Below, in pieces: positions 15,504 to 23,602 of a DNA stretch of 32,064 nucleotides (position 1 is its first letter; each line of letters opens with the position of its first letter). The stretch comes from Coriobacteriia bacterium. GTDB lineage: Bacteria; Actinomycetota; Coriobacteriia; Anaerosomatales; PHET01. The translations under genes and the position numbers were made by a program. The stretch covers positions 1 to 32,064 of the forward strand of contig JAXMKZ010000007.1 in NCBI GenBank assembly GCA_034370385.1, given 5' to 3'. The notes under the pieces are model-generated. The model was given only the letters and a program-made list of their open reading frames with translations, was not told the DNA's origin and ran no database searches.

Positions 15504-16429
15504 CGCTGCCCTCCCGTCGACTGGCCGACCAAGTCGACGAACACCTCTTCAAGATCGATCTCGCCCGGTTCGACGCGCACGAGCGTCAATCCGGCGGCAG
15601 TCAGAAGTGCGGGCAACGCGCGACCGGCCTCACGCGTGTCACTCACACTCACGCGCAGCGTCTGCCCGTCTCGCTGGACTGACGTCGCCCACGCTTGTGC
15701 GCCTACCGATTCAGCAAGGCCCTCGGCACCGTCGGTGACCTCCACCACGATCCGGTGGGCCGCGTAGCGAGCCTTGAGTTCCTCGATGGGCCCGTGAGCG
15801 ACGATAGCGCCATGGTCGAGCACCGCCACGGTGTCGCACACCCGCTCGACATCAGACAGGATGTGCGTCGAGAAGAACACGGTCGTTCGCCCCTTGAGCG
15901 AGGCGATCATGTCGAGTACGTCGCGGCGTCCCAGCGGATCGAGCGCGCTGGTCGGCTCGTCGAGCATCAGCAGGCGTGGGGCGTTCACGAGCGCCTGCGC
16001 CACGCCCAGTCTCTGCTTCATGCCGCGCGAGAACCCGCCTAGGCGCGTGGTGATGCCGGCAAGCCCGGCCATCTGCAGCAGCACCGATACACGCTCCTCG
16101 AGGCCTTCGCCCTGCAGTCCGAACAACCCCCCGGCGAAGCGCAGGTACTCCGCTGCGGTCATCCACTCATAGAAGCCGGGTACATCGGGCAAGAAGCCCA
16201 CCACATCGCGAGCCTCGGGGCTCCCAGCAGCGTGACCGAAGATCCGCGCCGAGCCGGCACTCGGCCGCGCCAGCCCGTTGAGCAGCCGCAGTGCTGTCGT
16301 CTTGCCGGCCCCGTTAGGACCAAGGAAACCGAAGACCGCGCCTTCCTCCACGACCAGATCGACGGAGTCGAGGGCCCTCACCTCGCCGTAGTGCTTGGCC
16401 AGACCGCGCAGTTCGATGGCGGCGGTCAC
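15500..16429 (-). CDS. ABC transporter ATP-binding protein
   Basis: The GTG start overlaps the preceding stop as GTGA. The 309-residue ATPase has Walker A GPNGAGKTT (about 38-46), a signature FSRGMKQRL in place of LSGGQ, Walker B LLMLDEPTSALD and the switch histidine in FFSTHILSD. A C-terminal domain of about 90 residues follows (about 220-309), typical of ABC-2 drug, lipid or NatA-type exporters. It pairs with the downstream permease. The preceding PLDc_N gene is translationally coupled to it and may be a functional part of the exporter, although this is inference. Confidence 0.92.
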   Translation of the reverse strand: MTAAIELRGLAKHYGEVRALDSVDLVVEEGAVFGFLGPNGAGKTTALRLLNGLARPSAGSARIFGHAAGSPEARDVVGFLPDVPGFYEWMTAAEYLRFAGGLFGLQGEGLEERVSVLLQMAGLAGITTRLGGFSRGMKQRLGVAQALVNAPRLLMLDEPTSALDPLGRRDVLDMIASLKGRTTVFFSTHILSDVERVCDTVAVLDHGAIVAHGPIEELKARYAAHRIVVEVTDGAEGLAESVGAQAWATSVQRDGQTLRVSVSDTREAGRALPALLTAAGLTLVRVEPGEIDLEEVFVDLVGQSTGGQR

Positions 16430-16737
16430 GAGATGATCGAACGATCGCTGTCGCCGTACAGAACATCCGTTGCGGCTTGGCTCGCCTCAGGCGACGCAAC
16501 GACCTGAGAGTCGTCGATTGCGGCCGGGAGACGTCCCACCGTCAGATAGATGATCGGCCCCGCGATGTTGACGAGCAGGATGAGAAGCAGCCACAGGATT
16601 CGGTTCCCACGGATCTGTGCCGGGGGTCGTTTGACCCAGTCAACCACTGCCCACAGCATCAGGCCGAACTCGAACAAGCCGAGCACCACGACTCCGACGA
16701 TCATCGGTGTCGTCCACACGAAATCCGCTCCGCTCAC
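16426..16737 (-). CDS. PLDc_N domain small membrane protein
   Basis: The GTG start overlaps the upstream glycosyltransferase stop as GTGA. The 103-residue protein has two transmembrane segments (about 11-34 and 46-67) around the short conserved loop WAVVDWVKRP followed by NRILWLLLILLVNIAGPIIYL. This matches the PLDc_N domain, found alone or at the N-terminus of cardiolipin synthase-like enzymes. A 35-residue polar tail follows. No catalytic HKD motif exists, so it is not an enzyme. Stand-alone copies are frequently encoded beside ABC-2 ATPase and permease genes, as here. Confidence 0.8.
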   Translation of the reverse strand: MSGADFVWTTPMIVGVVVLGLFEFGLMLWAVVDWVKRPPAQIRGNRILWLLLILLVNIAGPIIYLTVGRLPAAIDDSQVVASPEASQAATDVLYGDSDRSIIS

Positions 16738-17882
16738 GCTGCTCCCCCTTCTTTCGCCCGATCCCGCCTGCCCGCTGATTCGGCCACCGCGGCGAACAAA
16801 CCGGCGTAGCGGCCAGCGAGTGCCGCGAACGTGAACCGCTCAGCGAATCCCCGCGCTGAACCGGGTGCCGGCGGCGCGAGAATCAGCGCCCTCAAGCGCG
16901 CCACCAACTCATCGTACCCCTCGTAGCGGTGTTCATCGCCGTAGAGCTCTCGGTAGGCGAGACGGTCGGGCACGAGTGGTGCACACCCCGCGTAGCAGGC
17001 CTCAACCATCGCCAGCCCGAAGAACTCGTTGCGCGCCGTGGATACCGCGATATCAGAGCTGGCGAGCAACGCAGCGTACGCCGCACGCCCCGACGGTTCA
17101 CCGCAATGCACGAGCCGCTCTCCGAGCGCAGATGCCGCCTGTCTGACATCGTCCTCGGTCTCGCGGAACGCCTGGCCGGCCATCGCCACCTCGAAGTCCA
17201 GCCCTTCGTCCGCAAGCTGGGTCACCGCGCGCAGGAACGTCTCCGGGTCTTTGTCGTGCTCCCAGCGGTGCGGCCACACGACCCGGGGACGCGGACCACG
17301 GGTCGGCACCACGTTGTCGAAGTCACTCGGGTCGAACGGCGGCGCCAACACGATGGACTTGGCCCGGATGGCCTCTGCGAGTCCAGCGGGGTGGTGGTCA
17401 GGGAACTGGCGGACGAAACCAGGAATCTCGCTGACGAACCCGTCGAGGTTCCAGGCGGTGTTGAACACGCACCGCTCGGCGGAGAGCGCAGAGGTGATGT
17501 TCGTGAGAGGAAACTGAAGGTCCCACTCCGCGGTGTGGCGCACCGGGTACAGCAGTTGATTCTCATGGAAGTACACGATCGCGGGCACGCTCGCCATTGC
17601 AGAGCCGACCAGTCCTCGCCATTCGGCGAGGTTCAGAAACGTCGATGCGAAGACCAGATCGAACGGTACGCCCTCACCGGCCCGGCGCGCGTCCGCAACG
17701 CTCTCCCGCACCTGGGCCGCCATGGTGATCGCCGCGCCCCGCATCCTCCACTTCCACTTGCGCGCGGGAAGCGTCACGAGGGTCCACTCGGCGTCGACGT
17801 GGGCCACGAGGCCATCAAGGACGCTGCGATGCGAGCCGCCATAGTACGGCTCGAGGGCCAGGATGCGCAGGGTGGCGCTCAC
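16734..17882 (-). CDS. DUF3524 glycosyltransferase, QTMAN (tRNA-queuosine mannosyltransferase)-like
   Basis: A GTG start at 17882 overlaps the thiI stop as GTGA and gives 382 residues; a longer upstream frame lies inside thiI. The N-terminal domain (about 5-170) shows the DUF3524 pattern: EPYYGGSH (11-18), LPARKWKWRMRG (38-49), FASTFLNLAEW and YFHENQLLYPV (about 104-114). The C-terminal part has GT-B features, PHRWEHDKDPETFL and a GT4-like ARNEFFGLAMVEAC. Known: the human member GTDC1/QTMAN mannosylates queuosine at position 34 of tRNA-Asp. Bacterial members are not well characterised as far as I know. Direct coupling to thiI, another tRNA-modifying enzyme, supports a tRNA substrate. The sugar donor and target nucleoside remain inference. 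No queuosine genes are in the window. Confidence 0.82.
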   Translation of the reverse strand: MSATLRILALEPYYGGSHRSVLDGLVAHVDAEWTLVTLPARKWKWRMRGAAITMAAQVRESVADARRAGEGVPFDLVFASTFLNLAEWRGLVGSAMASVPAIVYFHENQLLYPVRHTAEWDLQFPLTNITSALSAERCVFNTAWNLDGFVSEIPGFVRQFPDHHPAGLAEAIRAKSIVLAPPFDPSDFDNVVPTRGPRPRVVWPHRWEHDKDPETFLRAVTQLADEGLDFEVAMAGQAFRETEDDVRQAASALGERLVHCGEPSGRAAYAALLASSDIAVSTARNEFFGLAMVEACYAGCAPLVPDRLAYRELYGDEHRYEGYDELVARLRALILAPPAPGSARGFAERFTFAALAGRYAGLFAAVAESAGRRDRAKEGGAA

Positions 17883-19120
17883 CCGCGCATCGCCGCCACG
17901 CTGAAGCCCGGCGCACCCGCCGGCGTCGGCCAGCGCTTCGGCGGCCGGTAGGTCGGGCAGCGGAAATCGAGCCATTCCAGCGCCTCGAGCGCGTCGGCGA
18001 CCATACGCTCATGCGGTAGGGCATTCCACGCCTCGCGCACCGCGGTCGGGCTGGCATGCGTCTCAGGAGTACGCGGCATGAACAGCGTGCAGCAGTCCGG
18101 CGCGTCCTCGATCGATATCTCGTAGGTGCCTATCCGGCGCGCTTCGGCCATGATCTCGAGCTTGTCGTTTCCGATGAGCGGGCGAAACACCGGCAACTCC
18201 GAGGCCTCGTCGACAGCCGCGATGTTCTCGAGGGTCTGACTGGCCACCTGACCGAGCGACTCGCCGGTGACGATCGCCTTCGCGCGTTCAACGCCGGCGA
18301 TCTCCGCAGCGATGCGCATCATGAGTCGGCGGTACAAGATGATGCGCAGGTCGGGTGGGGCCAGCAGCGATATCTCCTTCTGGATGTCGCCGAACGGCAC
18401 GACATAGACACGTCCCAAGCCGCCGTTTTGCTCAAGAACCGATGCGATACGGGCGACCAGCTCCTCGCTGCCGGAAGACACATGGGGGCGGCCGGAGAAG
18501 TGCAGGCCCACCGCAACGGCGCCTCGACGCATCATGCGCCACGTGGCGACGGGTGAATCGATCCCTGACGACAGTAACGAGACAAGGGTCCCCGACATCC
18601 CGGTAGGAAGGCCCCCCACCCCGGCGTACCGCCGCGTGGACACGTAGGCGTACGCCTGGGCCACGACGACCGTGACCATGAGATCGGGGTTCCCGAGGTC
18701 GACGCCCGCCCCCGTGGCTGCCTGGATCGTGGAGCCGAGGATGCGGTTCATCTCCTGGCTCGAGTGCGGGAACTCGGTGTTGCTGCGCTTGGCGTCAACC
18801 GCAAAGGTGGTAAACGGCCCCGAGGCCGCGACCTCGGCGAGTGCGGCTTGCTCGATGAGCGACAGATCGCGCTCGATGCGCGTAGCCACCATCACGGTGT
18901 TCACACCTGGTACCAGCGCCATGCGCACAGCCACCTCATCGACCCGTGAATGGTCCGTCACGGGCACGACGATACGCGAGGACATCCGCTCCACCCGTGC
19001 TACGGGCAGCCCCTCGAGGATCGCAGTGAGGTTGTCAGCCAGCCGCCGCTCGAAGACCGAGCGGTTGCGACCCTTGAGGCCGATCTCATGGTACGAGCCG
19101 AAACAGACGCGCTCTTCCAC
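17879..19120 (-). CDS. thiI: tRNA 4-thiouridine synthase / sulfurtransferase ThiI
   Basis: The 413-residue protein starts at a GTG (AGG eight bases upstream), 17 bp after rpoZ. It has the ThiI order: an N-terminal ferredoxin-like region starting SYHEIGLKGRN, a THUMP domain to about 170 (with TFAVDAKRSN and ILGSTIQ), then the PP-loop AANH domain. The ATP loop reads SSGIDSP (184-190), one residue off the usual SGGIDSP. A C-terminal CCTLFMPRTPETH provides cysteines. There is no rhodanese domain, so sulfur must come from a cysteine desulfurase directly. It makes s4U at position 8 of tRNA and may also serve thiamine synthesis. The stop overlaps the glycosyltransferase start. Confidence 0.93.
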   Translation of the reverse strand: MEERVCFGSYHEIGLKGRNRSVFERRLADNLTAILEGLPVARVERMSSRIVVPVTDHSRVDEVAVRMALVPGVNTVMVATRIERDLSLIEQAALAEVAASGPFTTFAVDAKRSNTEFPHSSQEMNRILGSTIQAATGAGVDLGNPDLMVTVVVAQAYAYVSTRRYAGVGGLPTGMSGTLVSLLSSGIDSPVATWRMMRRGAVAVGLHFSGRPHVSSGSEELVARIASVLEQNGGLGRVYVVPFGDIQKEISLLAPPDLRIILYRRLMMRIAAEIAGVERAKAIVTGESLGQVASQTLENIAAVDEASELPVFRPLIGNDKLEIMAEARRIGTYEISIEDAPDCCTLFMPRTPETHASPTAVREAWNALPHERMVADALEALEWLDFRCPTYRPPKRWPTPAGAPGFSVAAMRG

Positions 19121-19137
19121 CGGCGCGCCTACTTCCG

Positions 19138-19395
19138 TTACTTGTAGCTGTCTTTGGGGCGCTCGAAGCTCACCGTGCCGCGAGCGACCTCCTCGAGTGC
19201 CAGGGTGAGCGGCTTGGCGTTGCCGCTGCGCATCTCAGCGACCTCGGCCGGCGACATGGCCAGCAGCGCCTGATCCTGCAGCAGGTGGTTCAGGTCGTTG
19301 ACCTGGCGTGCACGGCGAGACGCCATGATGCACAGGGTGTACTTCGAATCGACCTTGGACAGCAGATCGTCGATCTCGGGCTTGATCACGGACAT
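19138..19395 (-). CDS. rpoZ: RNA polymerase omega subunit
   Basis: The 85-residue protein overlaps the end of gmk by 10 bp, a common arrangement. It contains KPEIDDLLSKVDSKYTLCIM followed by ASRRARQVND, matching the conserved core of omega (D..L....SKY.L....ARRARQ), and KPLTLALEEVARG near the C-terminus. Omega aids assembly and stability of RNA polymerase. The ATG start has GGAG eleven bases upstream, which is a weak site, so expression probably depends on coupling to gmk translation. Confidence 0.93.
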   Translation of the reverse strand: MSVIKPEIDDLLSKVDSKYTLCIMASRRARQVNDLNHLLQDQALLAMSPAEVAEMRSGNAKPLTLALEEVARGTVSFERPKDSYK

Positions 19396-20006
19396 AGGTG
19401 CTCAGACTCCTCGATGGACGCGTACGTATCGATGATACGCGCGATCTCGTCGGTTGCGCGCGAAACGTCGTCGTTTATTACCACATGGTCGTACCTACCC
19501 ACAAGCGCCAGTTCGCGCTCCGCGGTCTTCATGCGCACCGCGACCTGCTCATCGGTCTCGGAACCCCGACCCTTCAATCGACGCTCAAGTTCACTGACGG
19601 AGGGAGCAAGGATGAAGATCAGCACGGTGTCAGGGAGCCGGTCGCGAATCTGAAACGCTCCTTGGGGATCGATCTCCAAAATGACCTGCTTGCCTGCTGC
19701 GATTCGGGTCTCGACCTCCGCGCGAGGCGTCCCGTAGCGGTTCCCGTGCACTTCCGCCCACTCAAGCAAGCCATCGGTTCGGATCAGCTCATCGAAGTGT
19801 TCGCCTGAGACGAACCGGTACGCAACGCCGTCTGTCTCTCCCGGGCGGGGTGCGCGCGTGGTCGCCGAGACCGACACCCACAAGTCAGGTACACGCGTCA
19901 GCAACTCCTTGACGAGCGTGCCTTTGCCCGCCCCCGAAGGGCCAGAGACGATGAAGAGATTTCCGCGCCGCACCGCAGCGCGGTCGGACTCAGGAGCGCA
20001 TCGCAC
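19386..20006 (-). CDS. gmk: Guanylate kinase
   Basis: The 206-residue enzyme phosphorylates GMP to GDP. It has the P-loop GPSGAGKGT (22-30), the GMP-binding segments SVSATTRAPRPGE and YGTP, and the LID-type RLKGRGSETDEQV. A GTG start one base after the mihF stop is used; a GTG at 19973 is a possible internal start, since the first 11 residues are not conserved. The gene lies between mihF and rpoZ, an order well known in actinobacteria. Confidence 0.95.
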   Translation of the reverse strand: MRCAPESDRAAVRRGNLFIVSGPSGAGKGTLVKELLTRVPDLWVSVSATTRAPRPGETDGVAYRFVSGEHFDELIRTDGLLEWAEVHGNRYGTPRAEVETRIAAGKQVILEIDPQGAFQIRDRLPDTVLIFILAPSVSELERRLKGRGSETDEQVAVRMKTAERELALVGRYDHVVINDDVSRATDEIARIIDTYASIEESEHLCP

Positions 20007-20007
20007 C

Positions 20008-20316
20008 TCAGCCCAAGCGCTCCATGAGCTGCTCGCGCTGGCGGGCTCCGAGTCCCTGCACGCGACGGCTCGGCGAGATTTCGAGGTCAGCCATCAGCTT
20101 GGCTGCCTTGGCCTTGCCGTATCCGGGAAGCGACTCCAGCAGCGTCGTCACCTTCATACGCGCGATGACCGGGTCGTCCGACTTCTTCATGACGTCGACG
20201 AACGTCATCTCGCCGGACTTGATCTTCGCGCGGACCACCGCTCGCTTCTGGCGCGCCTCAGCGGCCTTTGCGAGCGCCTTGGCGCGGTCTTCCGGCGACA
20301 GGTTGGGCAGTGCCAT
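20008..20316 (-). CDS. mihF: Integration host factor, actinobacterial type (mIHF)
   Basis: The ATG at 20316 has GAGGAGG five bases upstream and gives 102 residues; an upstream in-frame ATG is not conserved. The protein starts MALPNLSPEDRAKALAKA, has a long basic helix with RQKRAVVRAKIKSGEM, and ends with a helix-turn-helix/HhH-like region LLESLPGYGKAKAAKLM followed by RRVQGLGARQREQL. This is the actinobacterial IHF, a nucleoid protein unrelated to the proteobacterial HU-like IHF. It supports assignment of the organism to Actinobacteria. It leads the mihF-gmk-rpoZ unit and has its own promoter candidate. Confidence 0.93.
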   Translation of the reverse strand: MALPNLSPEDRAKALAKAAEARQKRAVVRAKIKSGEMTFVDVMKKSDDPVIARMKVTTLLESLPGYGKAKAAKLMADLEISPSRRVQGLGARQREQLMERLG

Positions 20317-20356
20317 GGTTCCTCCTCGTCGTACCAGGCGGGGCATCTCGAGTGTC

Positions 20357-20384
20357 TCGCCTCCCCCTCACGGGAGCGCGAACA
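20357..20384 (-). promoter_or_regulatory. Leader hairpin of mihF with PyrR-like loop core
   Basis: The mihF 5' leader contains TCCCGTGAGG (20366-20375), the same 10 nt found in the PyrR site of the pyr leader. It can fold with CUC/GGG and an outer UCGC/GCGA stem around a CCGUGA hexaloop. An alternative fold uses CUCCC/GGGGG with a GUGA loop. No terminator follows. Function is uncertain. Confidence 0.3.
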
Positions 20385-20401
20385 ATCGCGAAACTCCGTT
20401 C

Positions 20402-20430
20402 ATGCTACGCCTGACCTGCGATGATGTGAA
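20402..20430 (-). promoter_or_regulatory. Promoter candidate for mihF-gmk-rpoZ-thiI run
   Basis: On the minus strand TTCACA (20425-20430) and TAGCAT (20402-20407) are spaced by 17 bp, in the 118-bp gap between pyrE and mihF. The predicted leader is about 80 nt. No terminator is seen after pyrE, so pyr transcripts may also read through. Confidence 0.5.
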
Positions 20431-20434
20431 GAGT

Positions 20435-21013
20435 CTACGTCGCGAGACGCCGACTGCCTGGCGAGTACACCTCGACTCCGGAAGCGCACAGCGCACACGA
20501 CGCGGGGTCCCAGGACTCCACCTCAAGACGAAGTAGAGGCCACGCAGGGCTTGAGAACGCTTTGTCTCCACCCCGGTCGATGAGCGAGACCACACCGACC
20601 ACCCGGGCACCAGCCGCCTCTACCAAGGCGATGACCTCGGCGACGCTGCCACCCGTTGTGACCACGTCTTCAACGACAAGAACACGGGCGCCCTCAGGGA
20701 CCTTGAACGCGCGACGAAAGACCATGCGTCCGTTCTCGCGCTCGGTGAAGATGAACTTGACCCCGAGGGCCTGCGCCACCGCAAAGCCGATGACAAGCCC
20801 TCCAACCGCCGGGGCTGCGACAAGGTCGATATCGAGATCCTCCGGCAGGCCCGCGACCGCCGCCTGCGCGAGGCGCGTGGTCAGTGCAGGGTCCTCCAGG
20901 ATTCGGGCGCACTGGACGTAGGTGTCGCTGTGACGGCCGCTCGTGAGCACGAAGTGACCGTCCAACACCGCGTCAGCGGCCTTGAGCGCATCGACGATCT
21001 CAGCCTGAGTCAT
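20435..21013 (-). CDS. pyrE: Orotate phosphoribosyltransferase
   Basis: The 192-residue enzyme converts orotate and PRPP to OMP. The ATG at 21013 fits the family start (TQAEIVDALKAADAVLDGHF); a longer frame overlapping pyrF is not conserved. Motifs are LTSGRHSDTYVQC, AAPAVGGLVIGFAVAQ and the PRPP loop VLVVEDVVTTGGSV. A C-terminal CALCASGVEVYSPGSR contains a cysteine pair. Starts 7 bp after the pyrF stop and is the last pyr gene before the mihF promoter. Confidence 0.94.
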   Translation of the reverse strand: MTQAEIVDALKAADAVLDGHFVLTSGRHSDTYVQCARILEDPALTTRLAQAAVAGLPEDLDIDLVAAPAVGGLVIGFAVAQALGVKFIFTERENGRMVFRRAFKVPEGARVLVVEDVVTTGGSVAEVIALVEAAGARVVGVVSLIDRGGDKAFSSPAWPLLRLEVESWDPASCALCASGVEVYSPGSRRLAT

Positions 21014-21020
21014 CGTGGTG

Positions 21021-21758
21021 TCAGGCACCTTCGAACACCCCTTCCATCTCTTGCAGGATCTGTGCGGCGGCGTACGCGGGCGACGCGGCATCTGTCACGG
21101 GCCGGCCGATCACCAGATGGCTCGCACCGGCATTGAGCGCTGAGGTCGGCGTGGCGATGCGCGACTGATCGCCTGCGTCCGCCCAGAGAGGGCGTACGCC
21201 CGGTGTGACGACGAGCGCGGATTCGCCCACGACCGTTCTGACGATGGCCGCCTCCTTGGGCGAGCACACGACGCCGGCGACACCGGCACCCTTCGCCAGG
21301 TTCGCAAGCCTCTCGACCTGTTCGACCGCACCAGTGCCTACGCCGATATCGGGCAGCTCCGCATCGGACATGCTCGTGAGAACTGTGACGGCGATGACCG
21401 CCGGGGCGGACACTCCCGCGTCCCGAGCACCCGCCTCGGCACCGCGCACCGCAGCCTCGATCATCGCCCGACCCCCGGCAGCGTGAACCGTCAACATGCG
21501 CGCACCGAGCGCGGCGACCTGTCGTGCGGCTCCTTCGACCTGATGCGGGATGTCGTGGAGCTTCAGGTCCAGGAATATCTCGAAACCGAGAGCGCGGAGC
21601 CGCTCGACGATCTCGGGGCCCTGCTCGTAGAAGAGCGTCATGCCGACCTTGAGCCATCGGACCTCGTCGACGAGTGTGCGTGCGAGTGCCATGGCCTGGT
21701 GACCGTCGCAATCGAGTGCGATGATGAGCCTGTCTGAAGCGTCGGTCGTCGCGTCCAT
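21021..21758 (-). CDS. pyrF: Orotidine 5'-phosphate decarboxylase
   Basis: The 245-residue enzyme decarboxylates OMP to UMP. The ATG at 21758 is chosen because GGGGAG sits eight bases before it; another ATG at 21776 overlaps the pyrD stop but has no such site. Motifs are RLIIALDCDG, WLKVGMTLFYEQG and the catalytic LDLKLHDIPHQVEG. Later segments are LTVHAAGG, VTPGVRPLWADAGDQSR and HLVIGRPVTDA, all typical of the short (type I) PyrF. It acts directly after PyrE, encoded next. Confidence 0.95.
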   Translation of the reverse strand: MDATTDASDRLIIALDCDGHQAMALARTLVDEVRWLKVGMTLFYEQGPEIVERLRALGFEIFLDLKLHDIPHQVEGAARQVAALGARMLTVHAAGGRAMIEAAVRGAEAGARDAGVSAPAVIAVTVLTSMSDAELPDIGVGTGAVEQVERLANLAKGAGVAGVVCSPKEAAIVRTVVGESALVVTPGVRPLWADAGDQSRIATPTSALNAGASHLVIGRPVTDAASPAYAAAQILQEMEGVFEGA

Positions 21759-21775
21759 TTCTTCGTCTCCCCGCA

Positions 21776-22702
21776 TCACGCCTCCACAGCGCCTATCAGG
21801 TCGCGGACGCGACTGATTCCCTGCTCGCGGCAGTACTCTTCGATTCCATCGATGACTCGCATCGTCGCGGTCGGGTCGACGAAGTTCGCCGTACCAACTG
21901 CAGTCGCGCTGGCCCCGGCCAGCAGGAACTCGATCGCATCGCGACCGGTCATGATGCCCCCCATACCGAGTACCGGCACGGTTACCGCGCGCGCCACTTG
22001 CCACACCATCCGCACGGCGACGGGCCGAATCGCAGGTCCCGACAACCCCCCGAACCCGCGGGCAAGGTGGGGTCGCTTCGTGTCCACATCGATGGACATC
22101 CCGAGCAAGGTGTTGATGAGGGACACCGCGTCGGCCCCGGCCGCCTCGACAGCACGGGCGATCTCCGTGATATCGGTGACGTTGGGACTGAGCTTCACGA
22201 TGAGCGGCCGCCGGGTGGCCGCGCGACAGGCGCCGACGACCTGATCCGCGGCGACACACGACGTCCCGAACGCCAAACCGCCCTCGTCCACGTTCGGGCA
22301 CGATATGTTCACCTCGTAGGCGCTGACGACCGACTCTCTCTCCAGCCGCTCTACGACCGCGACGTAGTCCTCCACCGAATGGCCACTCACGTTGACGATG
22401 ACGGGAAGCCCCGCAGCATGTTGGGCCAGCCAGACGAGGTCACGCTCGCAGAACGCATCGACTCCGGGGTTCTGAAGGCCGATGGAGTTGAGCATGCCCG
22501 ACGGCGTCTCGGCGATGCGCGGACTGGCGTTGCCCTGCCACGGCTGCGCGGATACACCTTTTGTCACCAATGCGCCCAGACGGGTCAAGTCGACGAAATC
22601 AGCGAACTCCCGGCCGGACGCGAAGGTCCCCGACGCCGTGACCACGGGGTTCTTCAGTTCGAGGTCACCAAGTCTCACCGTCAAGTCGAGGTCTATACTC
22701 AT
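21776..22702 (-). CDS. pyrD: Dihydroorotate dehydrogenase, class 1B catalytic subunit
   Basis: The ATG at 22702 follows GGGGGAGG seven bases upstream and gives 308 residues. FMN-binding and substrate motifs are visible: [23 protein letters not shown] and [11 protein letters not shown] (with the catalytic cysteine used by class 1 enzymes). They are followed by [32 protein letters not shown] and [11 protein letters not shown]. The cysteine plus the adjacent pyrK make this a class 1B, NAD-linked enzyme. An 87-bp gap separates it from pyrK, in which I see no feature. Confidence 0.95.
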   Translation of the reverse strand: MSIDLDLTVRLGDLELKNPVVTASGTFASGREFADFVDLTRLGALVTKGVSAQPWQGNASPRIAETPSGMLNSIGLQNPGVDAFCERDLVWLAQHAAGLPVIVNVSGHSVEDYVAVVERLERESVVSAYEVNISCPNVDEGGLAFGTSCVAADQVVGACRAATRRPLIVKLSPNVTDITEIARAVEAAGADAVSLINTLLGMSIDVDTKRPHLARGFGGLSGPAIRPVAVRMVWQVARAVTVPVLGMGGIMTGRDAIEFLLAGASATAVGTANFVDPTATMRVIDGIEEYCREQGISRVRDLIGAVEA

Positions 22703-22789
22703 GGTCGACCTCCCCCGTGTCGGCGAGCCGACGCCCGTGGGTCGACCGGGGTGCATCCCCGGGGAGCAGCGGTCTGCGACACCGGCGGC

Positions 22790-23602
22790 CTAGTGCTTCG
22801 GCGGAATCTCCGACGCATTCCAGACCACCTCCTCTGCATCGAACACCGGACCGTCCACGCATGCCCTCTTCTGCCCCGTGACCGTCGTGACCACACACGA
22901 CAGACAGGCGCCGATCCCGCAGGCCATCAAACGCTCAAGCGACACCTGACACGCCACGCTAGCGGCACGCGCCTGGTCGGCGACAATACGCTGCATGGCC
23001 TCAGGACCGCACACGTAGACCACATCGAATCGCTCTTCGCGCAAGAGTCGATCCGACACCGCTGTCACGAAACCACGAGTACCTGAGCTACCATCATCGG
23101 TGGCGACCTCGACGCGACGCGTAACGTCTTCGAAGAGCGACCGCGCCACCAAGCGCGTTGCGGTAGGTGCACCCATCGCGACCACCGCCGCGACGCCTCG
23201 GCCAGCGAGCGCTTCAGCGAGCATCCCCATGGGCGCCGCACCGAGACCGCCGGTCACGAGCAAAGCGTGCGTAGCGTCGACCGGAATATCCCACCCACGC
23301 CCAAGGGGACCGACGACGTCAAGGGACCTATCTCCCGGTTCCACGAGTGCCAGGCGTGCGGTTCCCGCGCCGAGCACCTGGTAGAGGATCTCGATGCGCG
23401 TGCCGGATGCCCGGTGGACCGAGAACGGGCGCCGCAGCAACTCAGAGGTGTCGCGGCCGATGCGCAGATGGACGAACTGACCCGGCGCAGTACGCCTGGC
23501 GGTCACGGGCGCCTCGAGTATCAGCAGCCCGACGCCTGTGGTGACGCGCTCGTTCGCAACGACGGTGACGGCCTCGAGGGTGGGATGGATCGCAGTGGTC
23601 AC
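22790..23602 (-). CDS. pyrK: Dihydroorotate dehydrogenase electron transfer subunit
   Basis: The GTG at 23602 overlaps the carB stop as GTGA and gives 270 residues. The FAD domain has [10 protein letters not shown] and RRPFSVH. The NAD domain has [12 protein letters not shown] and VYVCGPEAM. The C-terminal [2Fe-2S] site has [13 protein letters not shown] and a fourth cysteine in RACVDGPVF. It passes electrons from PyrD flavin to NAD. Its order before pyrD, as in Bacillus, supports the 1B complex. Confidence 0.94.
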   Translation of the reverse strand: MTTAIHPTLEAVTVVANERVTTGVGLLILEAPVTARRTAPGQFVHLRIGRDTSELLRRPFSVHRASGTRIEILYQVLGAGTARLALVEPGDRSLDVVGPLGRGWDIPVDATHALLVTGGLGAAPMGMLAEALAGRGVAAVVAMGAPTATRLVARSLFEDVTRRVEVATDDGSSGTRGFVTAVSDRLLREERFDVVYVCGPEAMQRIVADQARAASVACQVSLERLMACGIGACLSCVVTTVTGQKRACVDGPVFDAEEVVWNASEIPPKH

